Source: Hermatobates lingyangjiaoensis
Lineage: Eukaryota > Arthropoda > Insecta > Hemiptera > Hermatobatidae
Direction of reading: 5' to 3'
Assembly (NCBI GenBank): GCA_026182355.1
Contig: JAPFBL010000256.1
Location: 620,001-684,000, forward strand
DNA: 64,000 nt
Under the pieces are notes generated by a model, which was given only the letters and a program-made list of their open reading frames with translations, made no database searches and was not told the origin of the DNA. Below, piece after piece: positions 46,926 through 57,783 of the stretch. The stretch's first letter is position 1. Each line of letters opens with the position of its first letter. The position numbers were made by a program, and so were the translations under genes.

Positions 46926-47790
46926 GATGTACAAGTAGATAGCCATGGGATCCCCACTAGGTGTTCTATTCGTCAATTTCTTCATGGGTCAAATCAAAAA
47001 AGACCTGTTTCATAGAACAATGAAGCCTTGTATCTATGCCAGATATATTGATGATATTTTCGTCTTAGCTGACAGCGCAGATGAAATAGCCAAGTCACGC
47101 TTAAACCTTGATCAGGACTTCAGGACTCCGATTCACCTCAGAATACTCTACAGAAGGAAAATTATCTTTCCTGGATATTCTGACACACCAGAAAACCGGT
47201 AAATTCAGTACAAAAAATTACCGGTTTGAAAGCCATCAAACCCTGATCTCTGTCTGAACGGCTCGAGCGAGCGCCCAGATATAAGATGTCTACGATTAAT
47301 GCTTATATAAAAAGAGCATCACCCACTGTACAGACTGGACTCTCATACATAACGAAATTGGCAAGTGTACACAAGTCCTTGTCATTAATGAATTTTCAAA
47401 CAAAGGAGTGGCTAAGGCAGTTAATACACATCTAGGAAAATGGTACAACAACAACATGAAGACAACCGAAAGCCTGATGAGCAAATACAGCTCTTTTATA
47501 AAGCGTATATGTGCAATGAGTCGAAACAGGAAGAACGAGCCCTTAGAAAAGTGATGAATGTTGAACCAACTAACGAAGATAACTGAAGATAACCTTCAGT
47601 GACTCACTGAAGATAACCATCTATTACAATAGTGAAAGAAGCCAAAACTTTCTGGTTTCTAACCGGCCAAGAGTTGACATCCCAGACCTCAATAGTAGTC
47701 ACCTAGTGTACCAATACACTTGCAGCCCTGCCCTCTAGGTACATCAGGATGACTACGCCCAAACTGTTAAGACGTCTGACTGGAATGGAA
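46926..47790 (+). pseudogene. Penelope-like RT with GIY-YIG start, decayed
   Basis: RT palm and thumb in pieces. IAMGSPLGVLFVNFFMG (RT motif B) and YARYIDDIFVLAD (catalytic motif C, with the Asp pair intact) lie in 46,926-47,158. After a frameshift, SFLDILTHQKTGKFST (47,160-47,250). Another frame has CTDWTLIHNEIGKCTQV and FSNKGVAKAVNTHLGKWY (thumb; 47,327-47,556). Finally VDIPDLNSSHLVYQYTC (47,668-47,740) resembles the linker and first strand of a GIY-YIG endonuclease. An AMGSPLG box, a YIDD box and a C-terminal GIY-YIG define Penelope-like elements. At least three frameshifts and several stops make it inactive. Confidence 0.85.
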
Positions 47791-47922
47791 TGAAAATTCT
47801 TTATTGGGGATTACTCCCAATTTACAGATTTCAGGGGTAGCCGTACGGGGGACACTAACCCGCCACCGGGCTTTTTCCCAATTGTACAATGTATCTTACA
47901 AACTAATAGCTTAATCCTTCAA

Positions 47923-48127
47923 TTTCTATAAGAAGAACATTTCATATCGTGTTTAGGGTTGATATTATTAAAGTTATAAGCGATAAATGATGTAAAACTT
48001 GATAGCAAATTTTAAGATTAAGATATTATGCAAACAATAAAAAAACTATGAAAACAAGATTAATTACCAATTTCATTTATTTTAACTTTGATTTGTAAAA
48101 GTTTTTTTTGTAACCTTATCAAAGCTT
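47923..48127 (+). repeat. 205-bp dispersed repeat, copy 2
   Basis: Direct copy of 42,743-42,948, beginning just beyond the PLE RT relic. Confidence 0.9.
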
Positions 48128-48206
48128 CAAACTAAGTCTCTCCTTCAATATTTATATATTGATATATAAATATATCATTATACATATATAGAAATATATA
48201 TTATAG

Positions 48207-48412
48207 ATATATGATCAAACCACAATAAGAAATGGGAAAACAAGACTAAGATCTTTCAACCGTAACAAGCGGTCTTCGTCAGAGTCAAAAACCCTGACTC
48301 TGACGAAGACCGCTTGTTACGGTTGAAAGATATTAGTCTTGTTTTCCCATTTCTTATTGTGGTTTGATCATTGATTGTTGTTTCACGTGTTTATGTGAAA
48401 TCTTTTTATATT
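48207..48412. mobile_element. Hammerhead family C inverted pair
   Basis: Minus core 48,248-48,282 (intact: CTGACGA, A, GACCG..CGGTT, GAA, AGATCT, T, with GACT/AGTC stem I) and plus core 48,300-48,334 (palindrome altered to AGATAT). The spacer is about 17 bp. Confidence 0.8.
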
Positions 48413-50060
48413 ATAGATATATTGATCATTATAGAAGGTTTCACTATTCTAGTTATTTTTCACACTAACATCTATGACTAACAGTTGTTATAAGTGTTAA
48501 TAATATTTACGGAACAAACATTAAAATGTACATCAATAGAACCCTAGTCTGAAAACAAGTGAGACAACTAAACCACTTTTTCGTCTAGTAGGGTTAGTCT
48601 ACAGTGTGCTATAGTGCTCAGATAACTTACTAGTTAATTGGCCTTACTAATAACATTTTTTGTTTTGTCTATTAGAGTATCAATGTAGATATTTAGCTTT
48701 GATTTAGCTTTCATCGTTTGTCGCTATCTTGAGAAGGATAGGAATATTATGTAATCCATATGAATTTTTAAAATTTGTGTAAAATATATAATTTGATCAG
48801 CTTCAAAAGTCCCTTAAAGAAACAAAAGAGATTATCTTCAAAATTATTTTGATACGTTAAACACTTTTCATTCACTATGCTTGTAAGGTTAAAAGTTACT
48901 ATTTAAAATTTTTTTTATGTTAAATTGAAGTAAACAAAAATGAAAATATTTCATTTTATTACCATTTACTTGTCCTTTTAATGAAATGAAAATTGAATGA
49001 ACAATATTGGGAAGAAGATAATTTATCTTACTTTAAATTATACTTGTTTGTTATTTTGATCATTAAAAATTCAATGACCTGAAAATTCAAAGGACAAAAA
49101 GAAAATTTGAAGAAAATAACTTATCATCAGAAACCATGATTGAAGTGAATTGAACAATTCAGAATGACTAATTGAGCTTATTTATTCAGCCAAATAGGCA
49201 TCTTGATTAAGAGAAGAATTCAATGTTTTTGAATTTCTTAAAAGAATAGATGAGAATAAGTGGTCTTGCATAGAACGTTGCTCTGCCAGCAACAAAACAT
49301 TGCATGACCAAAGTAATAACTTAGCTCTATTCGTGCATGCTTCAATCTAGCAGATAAATTCATGTATTTAAATACCTACAATTATTTTAATTCTTACTGC
49401 TTTTTTTTTGCATGAGTTTACTTTTCATTCATTTATATTGATTCATTCATTTTAATAAGGCAATTTAGTTTTCTTTACAAGGTAAACAATCTTCTTTTCA
49501 AGTTTTCAAAAAAAAAAATAAATAAATAAATAAAACAAAGTAAATTAATATTTATAGCGTTGAGCAATTTTTGTTACATTGTTCAGCAGAGAAATATTAA
49601 GTTTGATCAACTCGTGATTTATTGGATTACATATGACAAATGGCAAAAGAGCAAAAAAGAGGGGAAATGCTTAAATTTAACTCAGAGTTGCTTCAAACAA
49701 ATGTTTGCAAGCATTTTTATCCTAGAATAGATAAAATTTTGTAAATATACCTTACAAAATTACTGCTGTATCAATATTGTTAACGAAATAAATGTTTAGT
49801 ATAAATTTTGATTGTATAAACAAAAATAATGTATAGCTTTCTTTTTTTAATGCCCACTCTTATGGTGATTTACAGTCTCTGGGGTGACTACAGAGCACAA
49901 ATGGGATTCGAGATTGTGTTTGATTCGGTGTCAAATGAAAACACACACATACATAGATATAATCGAAAAAACCTCATAAATGGACCTCAAAACAAGTAAG
50001 AAAGATCAAATTTTTCTACGATCACAATACTTTATAGTAAATTAAAACCGAATCATGGGA
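48413..50060. other. No gene seen
   Basis: AT-rich, unassigned; short AAAT-rich run near 49,510-49,535. Confidence 0.5.
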
Positions 50061-50061
50061 A

Positions 50062-50064
<3 letters not shown>

Positions 50065-50111
<47 letters not shown>

Positions 50112-50150
50112 TTAGAGAGAGAGAGAGAGAGTGAGAAAGAGAGAGAGTAA
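50065..50150. repeat. (TA)n then (GA)n microsatellite
   Basis: TA array followed directly by about 60 bp of GA repeats, ahead of a family E tail. Confidence 0.97.
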
Positions 50151-50169
50151 GAGAGTTAAATGTAGATAG

Positions 50170-50275
50170 AGAAACATGTATAAATCAAAAATACACACTT
50201 AGAGTTTCTAATTTCCTGTTTGAACCATCTTCAGGCGAGATAATAGAGAGAACCAAGCTCACTACTACAGACACC
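50170..50275 (-). mobile_element. Hammerhead family E tail
   Basis: Minus core 50,209-50,234: CTGAAGA, T, GGTTCAAAC, GGA in place of GAA, AATT, A, GAAACTCTAAGTGTG. Mutated core. Confidence 0.65.
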
Positions 50276-50391
50276 GTAGAAAAGAAAATCTAAAAAGATA
50301 CTTTATGGGAGTTACAAGCCTCTTTATCAAAAAAACAAAGAATGAAAATAGAATTATATCTCACTAAGCGTCCGCTAAAAAAGAAGGGGCG

Positions 50392-51140
50392 ATTGCGTTG
50401 TTAGATGTTCAGTGCTTATTACGAAATGTGCCAGTAAAAGAAACCATCCATATTAACTCAATATAACATAAACTCTGATTTTGTGTATTCTAATTGCAAG
50501 GAATCACCACCACTTTAAAAGAAAAATCAAAGTATACTATTTCAGGTATGTATGATGGAAAACCCATTTACAGACAGATGGAGTGCTTTGGATACACTTT
50601 TGGGAGTGACTCTTGTTTGTTATTATATGTGCTGTAGTGAAAACATTGTTATGACAAACAGGTGTGATATTCATTCTCTAATATATTGTAGATGCATCGA
50701 TGATTGTTTTGGCATGTCAAAAAAACCAGTAAACCTGATTGAAGCCCTGACAAATGTCTATGATAGAGATACTACTTGAAATTCGTAATAAATAAGATAC
50801 GTAGTTTTCTGGAAGTCAATATCAATATGTAAAATAAAGAGGTTGAAATTTCAGTACTTGTAAAACCGTCTATCAGTATCTACTACCTCAGCGTTGACAG
50901 TGTGTGCCCAAAATCTACGAAGTCTTACCTATAAAATCCTCAATACATAAGACCTATAAGACAACTTCAAGATTTTTCACACCAACATTATGAGCATGAA
51001 ACAATAATAATTATAATTGAAACATTATGAACAATAAACAATGGTTATTCTAATAAAGAGTTGAACAACATTCTGAAATAGTATCTAAGCACATGGGAAA
51101 ACAAGCATGGAATACAGAAACAACCATAGAATGTACTATA
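50392..51140 (+). pseudogene. Second, divergent PLE-type RT relic
   Basis: Fragments in order: IALLDVQCLLRNVPVKETIH (RT motif A region, from 50,392); a Gly-Ile-Thr-Thr-Thr-Leu segment near 50,500; then LLGVTLVCYYMC, the remnant of the motif B SPLG box, and YCRCIDDCFGMSKKPVNL (motif C, Asp pair kept) within 50,552-50,779; and NNGYSNKELNNILK in the thumb (about 51,040-51,080). It differs from the 46.9-kb relic in its YC-x-C-IDDC box and has no recognisable GIY-YIG behind it. Many stops; inactive. Confidence 0.7.
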
Positions 51141-52064
51141 AAAATCAGTATTGAGATAGATACTGATTCAGGGTAGAATGCTAAATACCAACATAAATTG
51201 CCAAAAAGCCGAAAGGCAAGAGGTGTTAATAACTCATCAACTAACTAAACGTCCTAAACAAGAGTCTCAATTCCATTGTCTAGAGTACAAATATAGTTAA
51301 GACAGTATGTACACTGTTTTCTATATCACTAGCTAAGAGAGTGTTTACATTTCTTTTAGAAAAATAAATATATTTAAAAATTGTAAAAAAACAGATGTAA
51401 TTCATTTAAATTCTATAATATAATTGATTGTTTTGTTTCTATAATATATTATGTATAATAACTGTCCAAATGGATTTATCAAAGGGGTGACTGTTGGTAG
51501 TTATTTTCTTCCCATCTTGATTTCGATGAGTAATCACCCTCTGGCTGTTAGCTTACAGTTTAGTCATTCCTTAATTGTTGATTGCTAGCCCTCTGATATC
51601 TGATACATATCCTGACACCCCTCTGCTGGTTATGGCCGGTGATTTTGTTTCACCCTTATCTACCCTTCATGTCTAGCTGCCATTCTTTCATACTAGCTGT
51701 CTTCCTTTTACTTTTCTCACCTTTTCATTCTACAATTTTTTTTTTTTCATTTAATCGATTTCACTTTCTCTGATTTTCTTAATAAGAACTCTTTTTAGTG
51801 AAACAACTTTTACGTATATTTATAAAAAGTGCACAACAAATATTAAAATTAATCTAAAGTTGTCCACAACATAGTAAAACAATACCAGTATTGCATCGAA
51901 ATGTAAGACCTATTGTAATTCAACCTAATATTACTATTATGCTATACTATACCATTATTGTACCAAAAACTAATAACCGATGATAATATACACATTTATA
52001 ATGCATATTATTATCCATATTTTATATTATATTTTGGTAATTTTTGATAATTTGATAATTTTTG
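51141..52064. other. No gene seen
   Basis: AT-rich with a pyrimidine-rich stretch near 51,600-51,780, similar to tracts that precede family H cores. Confidence 0.45.
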
Positions 52065-52150
52065 TTCTCTTCAATTTTATATTAATGAATATTCCTTTTT
52101 TTATTATTAATTTTGTTTTATTATTATATTTCGTTCCTCGTTATAAATAA
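52065..52150 (+). repeat. Repeat shared with 53,882-53,965
   Basis: TCTTCAATTTTATATTAATG and a TTTTATTATTATATTT stretch followed by CTCGTT recur at 53.9 kb upstream of the family H tail. Confidence 0.7.
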
Positions 52151-52159
52151 ACTATAAGT

Positions 52160-52370
52160 TAATTTATATGTTTATAAAAAGATTTCACATAAACACGTGA
52201 AATAACAATCAATGATCAAACCACAATCTTTCAACCGTAACAAGTGGTCTTCGTCAGAGTCAAAAACCCAACGGTTAAGTTTTTGACTCTGACGAAGACC
52301 GCTTGTTACGGTTGAAAGATCTTAGTCTTGTTTTCCCATTTCTTATTGTGGTTTGATCATTAATTTATAT
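52160..52370. mobile_element. Hammerhead family C inverted pair
   Basis: Plus core 52,289-52,323 is intact with stem I GACT/AGTC. The left arm has lost about 25 bp, including part of the stem III palindrome. Confidence 0.8.
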
Positions 52371-53207
52371 GTTTATATATTTACTATAGACATATTTTTA
52401 GAATCATTTGCAATGATTCAATTCAAACATTTTATTTTTTATTTTACAAAAGATCATCCTGCAAAAAGAATAATACAACTATTATATTATAATAAAATAT
52501 TTGATAAAATACACTGATTTACTTTTATACACAATGAAAAATGAAATTGTTATCACGCAAAAGCATATGAAATCTGAATTTAATATGATATCTAGCTTGC
52601 AATGATCAGCACAGCAGGTTTAAAGCTTTTTGATTTTTTACATAGATAATGATAATGTCTCTTTCTCATGTTTCAATATTGCCAAAACATATAAAACATA
52701 TCTATTTTGGCAAGAAATAGATATCTTATATGTAAGAAAGAAATCTTCTTTATAAGTTTTATTTCACCACTTTCTTTCTCAAACGGTGTGGTGTAACTTT
52801 AGGAGTTTTTGAATATTTTGATAAACAATCAGCCAGCAACACAAAAATAAATATCACAAATCAACTCGTGCGACATTATACGTTTAAATGTACTAAAATA
52901 TGTTTTTTTTTTCATTTCTACATTAATAACATATAATAACAATATTAAAAATCGATACGTGTATGCTAAAAATTGCGCATTGTCTACCAGTATTGCTTCA
53001 GAAATGTAAGATCTATTGTAATCTATCCTAATATTACTATTGTGCTATACTATACCACTATTGAACCAAAACCTGATATACGATAAGATACAAATTTATA
53101 ATCCATCTGCTATTTTTTAAGAATGAAATTTTTTAGGTAAATATTAAAAAATACTGCATAAAAGATTACATAAATTATTACTATTAATAACATAAATGAG
53201 GTAATAT

Positions 53208-53211
<4 letters not shown>

Positions 53212-53253
<42 letters not shown>
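53212..53253. repeat. (TA)n microsatellite
   Basis: About 20 TA units at the upstream edge of the family L PLE module. Confidence 0.97.
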
Positions 53254-53255
<2 letters not shown>

Positions 53256-53299
53256 TATATTGGCAGCAGATTTTCTTGTAAACATATTTTATTAAAGTA

Positions 53300-53345
53300 T
53301 GATATACCTGAAGATGATTTATGAAAAATTCGAAAGCTTGTAAGT
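53300..53345 (+). ncRNA. Hammerhead-like ribozyme, family L
   Basis: Plus core 53,308-53,339: CTGAAGA, extra T, hairpin GATTT..AAATTC (one mismatch), GAA, palindrome AGCT, T. TAC (53,305-53,307) pairs with GTA (53,340-53,342) as stem I. Predicted self-cleavage would be just before GTAAGTG, itself a splice-donor match. It lies 53 bases upstream of an ORF start. Confidence 0.6.
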
Positions 53346-53391
53346 GTAAAAAAATATATATTATTGATTAAGCTAAAAGATTATTTCTTTG

Positions 53392-53510
53392 ATGTCTCTG
53401 GGACAACTCCTCCATGAAATCACTCCCTACCAGAAAAAACTAGTAAGAAAACTAGAGAAAACGAGCAAAAAAGTCGTAAATGCGGAAGCTGCCGTCTACT
53501 TTAATAAAAT
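53392..53510 (+). pseudogene. PLE ORF start truncated into (TA)n
   Basis: MSLGQLLHEITPYQKKLVR, KLEKTSKKVVNAEAAVYFN, then a TA array (53,508-53,527). The ATG was chosen because MSLGQLL is shared with two other copies. This is the only copy with its hammerhead upstream in the same orientation, showing the order ribozyme, donor, ORF start. The rest of the protein is absent. Confidence 0.55.
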
Positions 53511-53527
53511 ATATATATATATATATT

Positions 53528-53856
53528 AGTCCAGTTAGTATTAGTCCAGTTATACCGTTGACCTTTCAATTCTTTTATTCTAACCGCTTGTTTCTTGTTC
53601 ATTATTGACCTTTGACCTTCTCTTTATATTAACCTGTACTGTCCTTTTAATCTATTAATAGCAATGACTAAGCATGAGCCATCGATTTTAATTTAACATG
53701 TCACTTGGCCAACTCCTTTTCCAGTTGAACCCTGTTAGCAAGAGGTTAGTTCGTAGGATCGAATCTCTCAGTCTTAAGATCGTGAATGCCGAGACTGCGG
53801 TTAATTTTAATGATACCTGTTTAAAAGAGGATCTGCTGCCTATTTATACCAATATT
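53528..53856 (+). pseudogene. PLE leader and ORF start, second copy
   Basis: Nearly identical to 22,319-22,672: same leader, MSLGQLLFQLNPVSKRLVR at 53,698, and LKEDLLPIYTNI before a T-rich break. It abuts the preceding family L ORF start through a short TA array, so two PLE heads are fused in tandem. Confidence 0.6.
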
Positions 53857-53859
53857 TTT

Positions 53860-54163
53860 TTTTTTATTTTTTATATTATATTTTGATAATCTTCTGTTCT
53901 TTTCAATTTTATATTAATGAAGATTCCATTCTTTTTTTTTATTATATTTTTTTTCCTCGTTGCTATGATTCTACTGCATTTCTACAACTTTTTTTTTCGT
54001 TTTCGTTGTGGCCAACCTGTACATATTCTATGAAGCTGTCCAGTTGGCTTTCGTTTTCAACTCAACTTTCTTTCTTGAGGACGACAGTTAAAAGGGTCAA
54101 AATATTGAATTCGAGTCCTAATTTCTGTTTTTTATTCGTGATTCTCAAAGTTTTGTTTTTAAA

Positions 54164-54200
<37 letters not shown>
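53860..54200 (+). mobile_element. Hammerhead family H tail
   Basis: A pyrimidine-rich lead, then core 54,075-54,106: TTGAGGA (first C lost), C, GAC..GTC, AAA for GAA, ATAT, T, GAATTCGAGTCC. It ends in (TA)n at 54,169-54,200. Decayed copy of the 62.3-kb element. Confidence 0.65.
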
Positions 54201-54204
<4 letters not shown>

Positions 54205-54260
54205 TAATATATAATATATAAAACAAATTCAATAATATATCAACCGTTGGATAGAATAGG

Positions 54261-54657
54261 TGTATAATGTAATCGGGATTCGGTCAATTTTCCAGGATCA
54301 AAATCAAACTCTCAATGCCGACGTTTCGGTTTTATTTAAAACCTTTTTCATAGGCCTACAAACAAAGGATGACAAGAAATCATATGTAAACTTCTGACTA
54401 TACAGAAATTCTGACTTCTGTAAGTTCATAAAAATGTTTATTGCTTTTCTATTACTTCTACTTGTATATATAATTTTGTTTTTTCACAACTGTAATATTC
54501 CATTTTGATGTTAGTTATATGTTGATGTTTATATATGCTTTCTTGTCATCCTTTGTTTGTAGGCCTATGAAAAAGGTTTTAAATAAAACCAAAACGTCGG
54601 CATTGAGAGTTTGATTTTGATCCTGGAAAATTGACCGAATCCCGATTACATTATACA

Positions 54658-54658
<1 letters not shown>
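54261..54658. mobile_element. Family B inverted pair
   Basis: Long inverted arms (GTATAATGTAATCGGGATTC at the outer left, its complement at the right). Cores 54,320-54,354 (minus) and 54,564-54,598 (plus) with TATGAAAAA in place of CTGANGA, hairpin GGTTTT..AAAACC, palindrome ACGT, and C at the cleavage position instead of T. Confidence 0.75.
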
Positions 54659-54660
<2 letters not shown>

Positions 54661-54696
<36 letters not shown>

Positions 54697-54890
54697 CAAT
54701 TTTCTCAGGTCTCTAACTATCTCTGTACCAGTGCGCTTCGATTCCCTCTCTTATCTCTCCTGAAGACGGTTCAAACCGACAATTAGAGACTGTAAGTGTG
54801 TTCTTTTGATTTTTCTATGTTTCTATTTCTATATTGAACTATATTTGTTCGTTTTGGGTCGTATTTCCAACGAAAAAGTATATATATATA
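54661..54890 (+). mobile_element. Hammerhead family E tail
   Basis: A TA array, then plus core 54,760-54,785: CTGAAGA, C, GGTT..AACC, GAC (last A changed), AATT, A, GAGACTGTAAGTGTG, and the terminal module AACGAAAAAGTATATATA. Confidence 0.75.
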
Positions 54891-55950
54891 TTTATGTAAA
54901 AACAATGTAATTAGAATATGCGGTAATATTAAAGACATAACAATAATATAAAAATAAATCAGTTTAATAATTAATTATTATTAGTATTGATAAAATTAAG
55001 AATGGTTTACTGTTTGCTTCCAATGGATACATGAATATATTTATATAACGGTTGTAACATAAAGCTAATAATGCATAACATATTTACATTAATAATTAGT
55101 TTTGAAGTTTTGAAATAACTTTTTTATAACAATTTACGTATTTGTCAGAAGGCATTGTTGTTTAATAAATCTTTATTAAGGGTAGAGTCTGGGAAATAAT
55201 CGTCTAAATGAATGTAAACAAATGCAACAGGTAGGGATTATTCTAACTTCTCTTCCACCTGTTCAGGATTGTGTTGTCGCTTGAAATCATAAACAATTTA
55301 ATTTTTGTTTTATAACAACATTTCATGTACATCCAATATTCAAATATTGAAAAATAAATTTAGTATTGCAGTGTTATTAAAGTTTTAGTTAAGCTTAACA
55401 TATTTTCTGAACTAACAAAATAAGCCTTTGTGTGGAGTGATTTTACTAAAAACCTATACCCCTCTTTATTATAGAAAGTACTATTTTTTTATTAAACTTC
55501 AATCGTATGATCGAATCAGTATTTATTCATAATTTTTTAAATTAAATCTTAAATATACACGATTATATTTTTGTGAAAAATTACCTTTTACTATTATGTA
55601 AAAGCTGATATTTCAATGATTGGTAAAAATATTTTATTATTAACGTAATGCTAATATTCTCTAGAGATTTTGCCGACTGCAAGCATGTTGACATAACTAT
55701 GGAATACTCACACACATGTGCGTGGTCATGATTGATAAAAACTAGAATGAGTTACATTCAACTTTACTTTAAGTAAATATTTTTTGAATTCCCTCACAAT
55801 GAATTATATTTTTGATTTATATTCATGTCAGTGTTTTTCAGACATATTATCAAACACATAGTTTATAAATCTAACAGCGTCTTAAATAAGGAACCACGCA
55901 GAAGAGGCACATGGTATTCCCCTGACTAGGCAGGGTCTGCCATCCTACAT
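54891..55950. other. No gene seen
   Basis: AT-rich, unassigned. Confidence 0.5.
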
Positions 55951-56070
55951 GTTAATAATGATTTCAATAGACTTAAAATCTTAGAAGCACTGTACATTAA
56001 AGACTTGTTACCCAGTTTAAATGTACAAAGTAATGACTTCAATGTAATTCCTAGTTTTAAGAATATAGAT
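55951..56070 (+). pseudogene. GIY-YIG endonuclease C-terminal relic (PLE)
   Basis: NNDFNRLKILEALYIKDLLP, then SLNVQSNDFNVIPSF. The motif (R/K)-x-x-I-x-E-A-L-x-I-x-x-x-x-P-x-L-N-x-Q is characteristic of the C-terminal end of PLE and related GIY-YIG proteins, where the Glu belongs to the nuclease domain. Only this end survives. Confidence 0.65.
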
Positions 56071-56099
56071 ATTTTTTTTAAATTAGTAAGAATTTAAAA

Positions 56100-56140
56100 T
56101 ATTAGTAAAATGATCGACCTCGTAGGTCATCTTCAGTCAC
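56100..56140 (-). ncRNA. Hammerhead-like core, family M
   Basis: Minus 56,105-56,136: CTGAAGA, extra T, hairpin GACC TACGA GGTC, then GAT in place of GAA; stem III is not recognisable. Probably an inactive remnant. Confidence 0.4.
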
Positions 56141-56261
56141 AAAGGAAATAATAAAATCGATAAATAACAACTCAAAGTAACAGAATAACAGAATACGATT
56201 AGAAATACAATCATTATCTGTTACAAGCAACTCCTGTCGCCGTCTAATAATCTCCTCATTT

Positions 56262-56445
56262 TTGAGCTTTAGCTGTCTTATAATGAGCTGTCGTCGGAAC
56301 TTCCAAGTTTCCTTAAATATACTTAGGAAAAAAGAACAGCTACTTAAAAAAGTCGTGAATGCAGAATCAGCCCTTTCACGACTGTTCTTCAACAATGTAT
56401 TCTTGGATGAAGATCTGCTGCCAACTTATACAAATATATATAACA
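56262..56445 (+). pseudogene. PLE ORF start, divergent copy
   Basis: Includes FQVSLNILRKKEQLLKKVVN, AESALSRLFFNNVF and LDEDLLPTYTNIYN. KKVVNAE and DEDLLPTYTNIY align with the 53.4- and 22.5-kb copies. Starts at 56,262 or at the Met at 56,283. It passes directly into a family C tail at 56,446. Confidence 0.5.
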
Positions 56446-56540
56446 AGATTTCACCTAAACACATGAAATAATAATCAATGATCAAACCACAATATGAAAA
56501 GGGAAAAAAAGACTATGTTCTTTCAACATTTTCCATGTTT
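56446..56540 (-). mobile_element. Family C fragment
   Basis: Outer tail only (TGATCAAACCACAATATGAA, AAAAGACTATG); the core is missing. Confidence 0.6.
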
Positions 56541-56889
56541 TAAAAATGTGCATGCGGGATATCTGAACATTTATATCACTGTAAATTAAAAAAAAAAAAA
56601 TCAATATCCAATCGTTCCATGATTCCTATACTTAGCTTACAGAAAGGTAAAAAACATGAACCATGAGTTCAATGGGCCATACAACACGTAAATCTATCAA
56701 AATCTCCAAATCGAAACCTTACTTCTTACTTTACTAATTCGTGCCAGATTCCATAGTATTTAATAGAAATGTTTACATGTACAAAATATTTGTACCTTTG
56801 ATTTAGGTTTTATTTAGATATTTATTTATTTTATAAGAAACTTAATAAACAAAAATTGACTTGTTACATAACCCGGAAAGCAGTTCCTT

Positions 56890-57085
56890 TTACTCATTGT
56901 AGAGTAAAAATCTAATGAAATAGTCACCAAATATAGAAATTTAATAGTATAAACAACGCGTTTCGAACACGTAGTTCATCTTCATTAAGTTGTTAATACT
57001 ATTAAATTTCTCTATGTGGAGACTATTTCATTAGCTTTTTACCTTACAATGAGTAAATACCATATAATAACTGATTGCACTATCC
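56890..57085. mobile_element. Family F inverted pair, core damaged
   Basis: Outer arms GTAAAAATCTAATGAAATAG and its complement at 57,020-57,050. Minus core 56,955-56,984 keeps GTGTTC, GAA, ACGCGT, T, but CTGAAGA has become ATGAAGA and the hairpin is shortened. Confidence 0.7.
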
Positions 57086-57780
57086 TAGAATTTTTAGTTC
57101 CAAATTTTTTAAAATTATATATTTAAGAATCAAATGCTCCAGCAAGACACTACAGTTTTTTAACCAAAAGTTATGAAATTAATTGAATGAATGAGAAATT
57201 AATTTTTTTTACAAGAAACTTTGTTTGAAAAGTTTGTCCACATTATGTTTAAATAATTTGAATATTCTAAGCTTTTACCACATGGGAACTTTTCAATTCT
57301 GAAATTAAAGAAACAACTTGTGTTAAGGAAAGAAAAAAACAAATACATTTGTCTGCAGTTTTAATAAACTTAATTATCATAAATTAAAATTTAATCATTT
57401 AAACCAGGTATGATTTCATTAGAGGCTAACTTTATTAAAAGCTTTCTTTTAATGTTAATACAATTTTTCTCATTTAAAAAAACAAACAAATTTAGATCCG
57501 TCGAATAAAAACTTCAAAGTTTTTTTTGTAGGAGTTATAAATTATACAGTATATTTCTTGGGAGGTATATTTTATGTATTTATAAGTTATACTTCTGTTA
57601 GAAAATTTTGTTAACGATACTACCAGAAGTTGATCCCAGGACGTGATTCTGGAAGAACATTCAAGATTAGAGCATGAGAGAAATTATTGAACTCAGTAAA
57701 TTTTCTTGAACTTAATTGGTCATGTGAAATATTCTTAACACAAGCTAATGAGATAACATATGTCGTGGTTGGAAATAATG
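57086..57780. other. No gene seen
   Basis: AT-rich, unassigned. Confidence 0.5.
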
Positions 57781-57783
57781 GGA

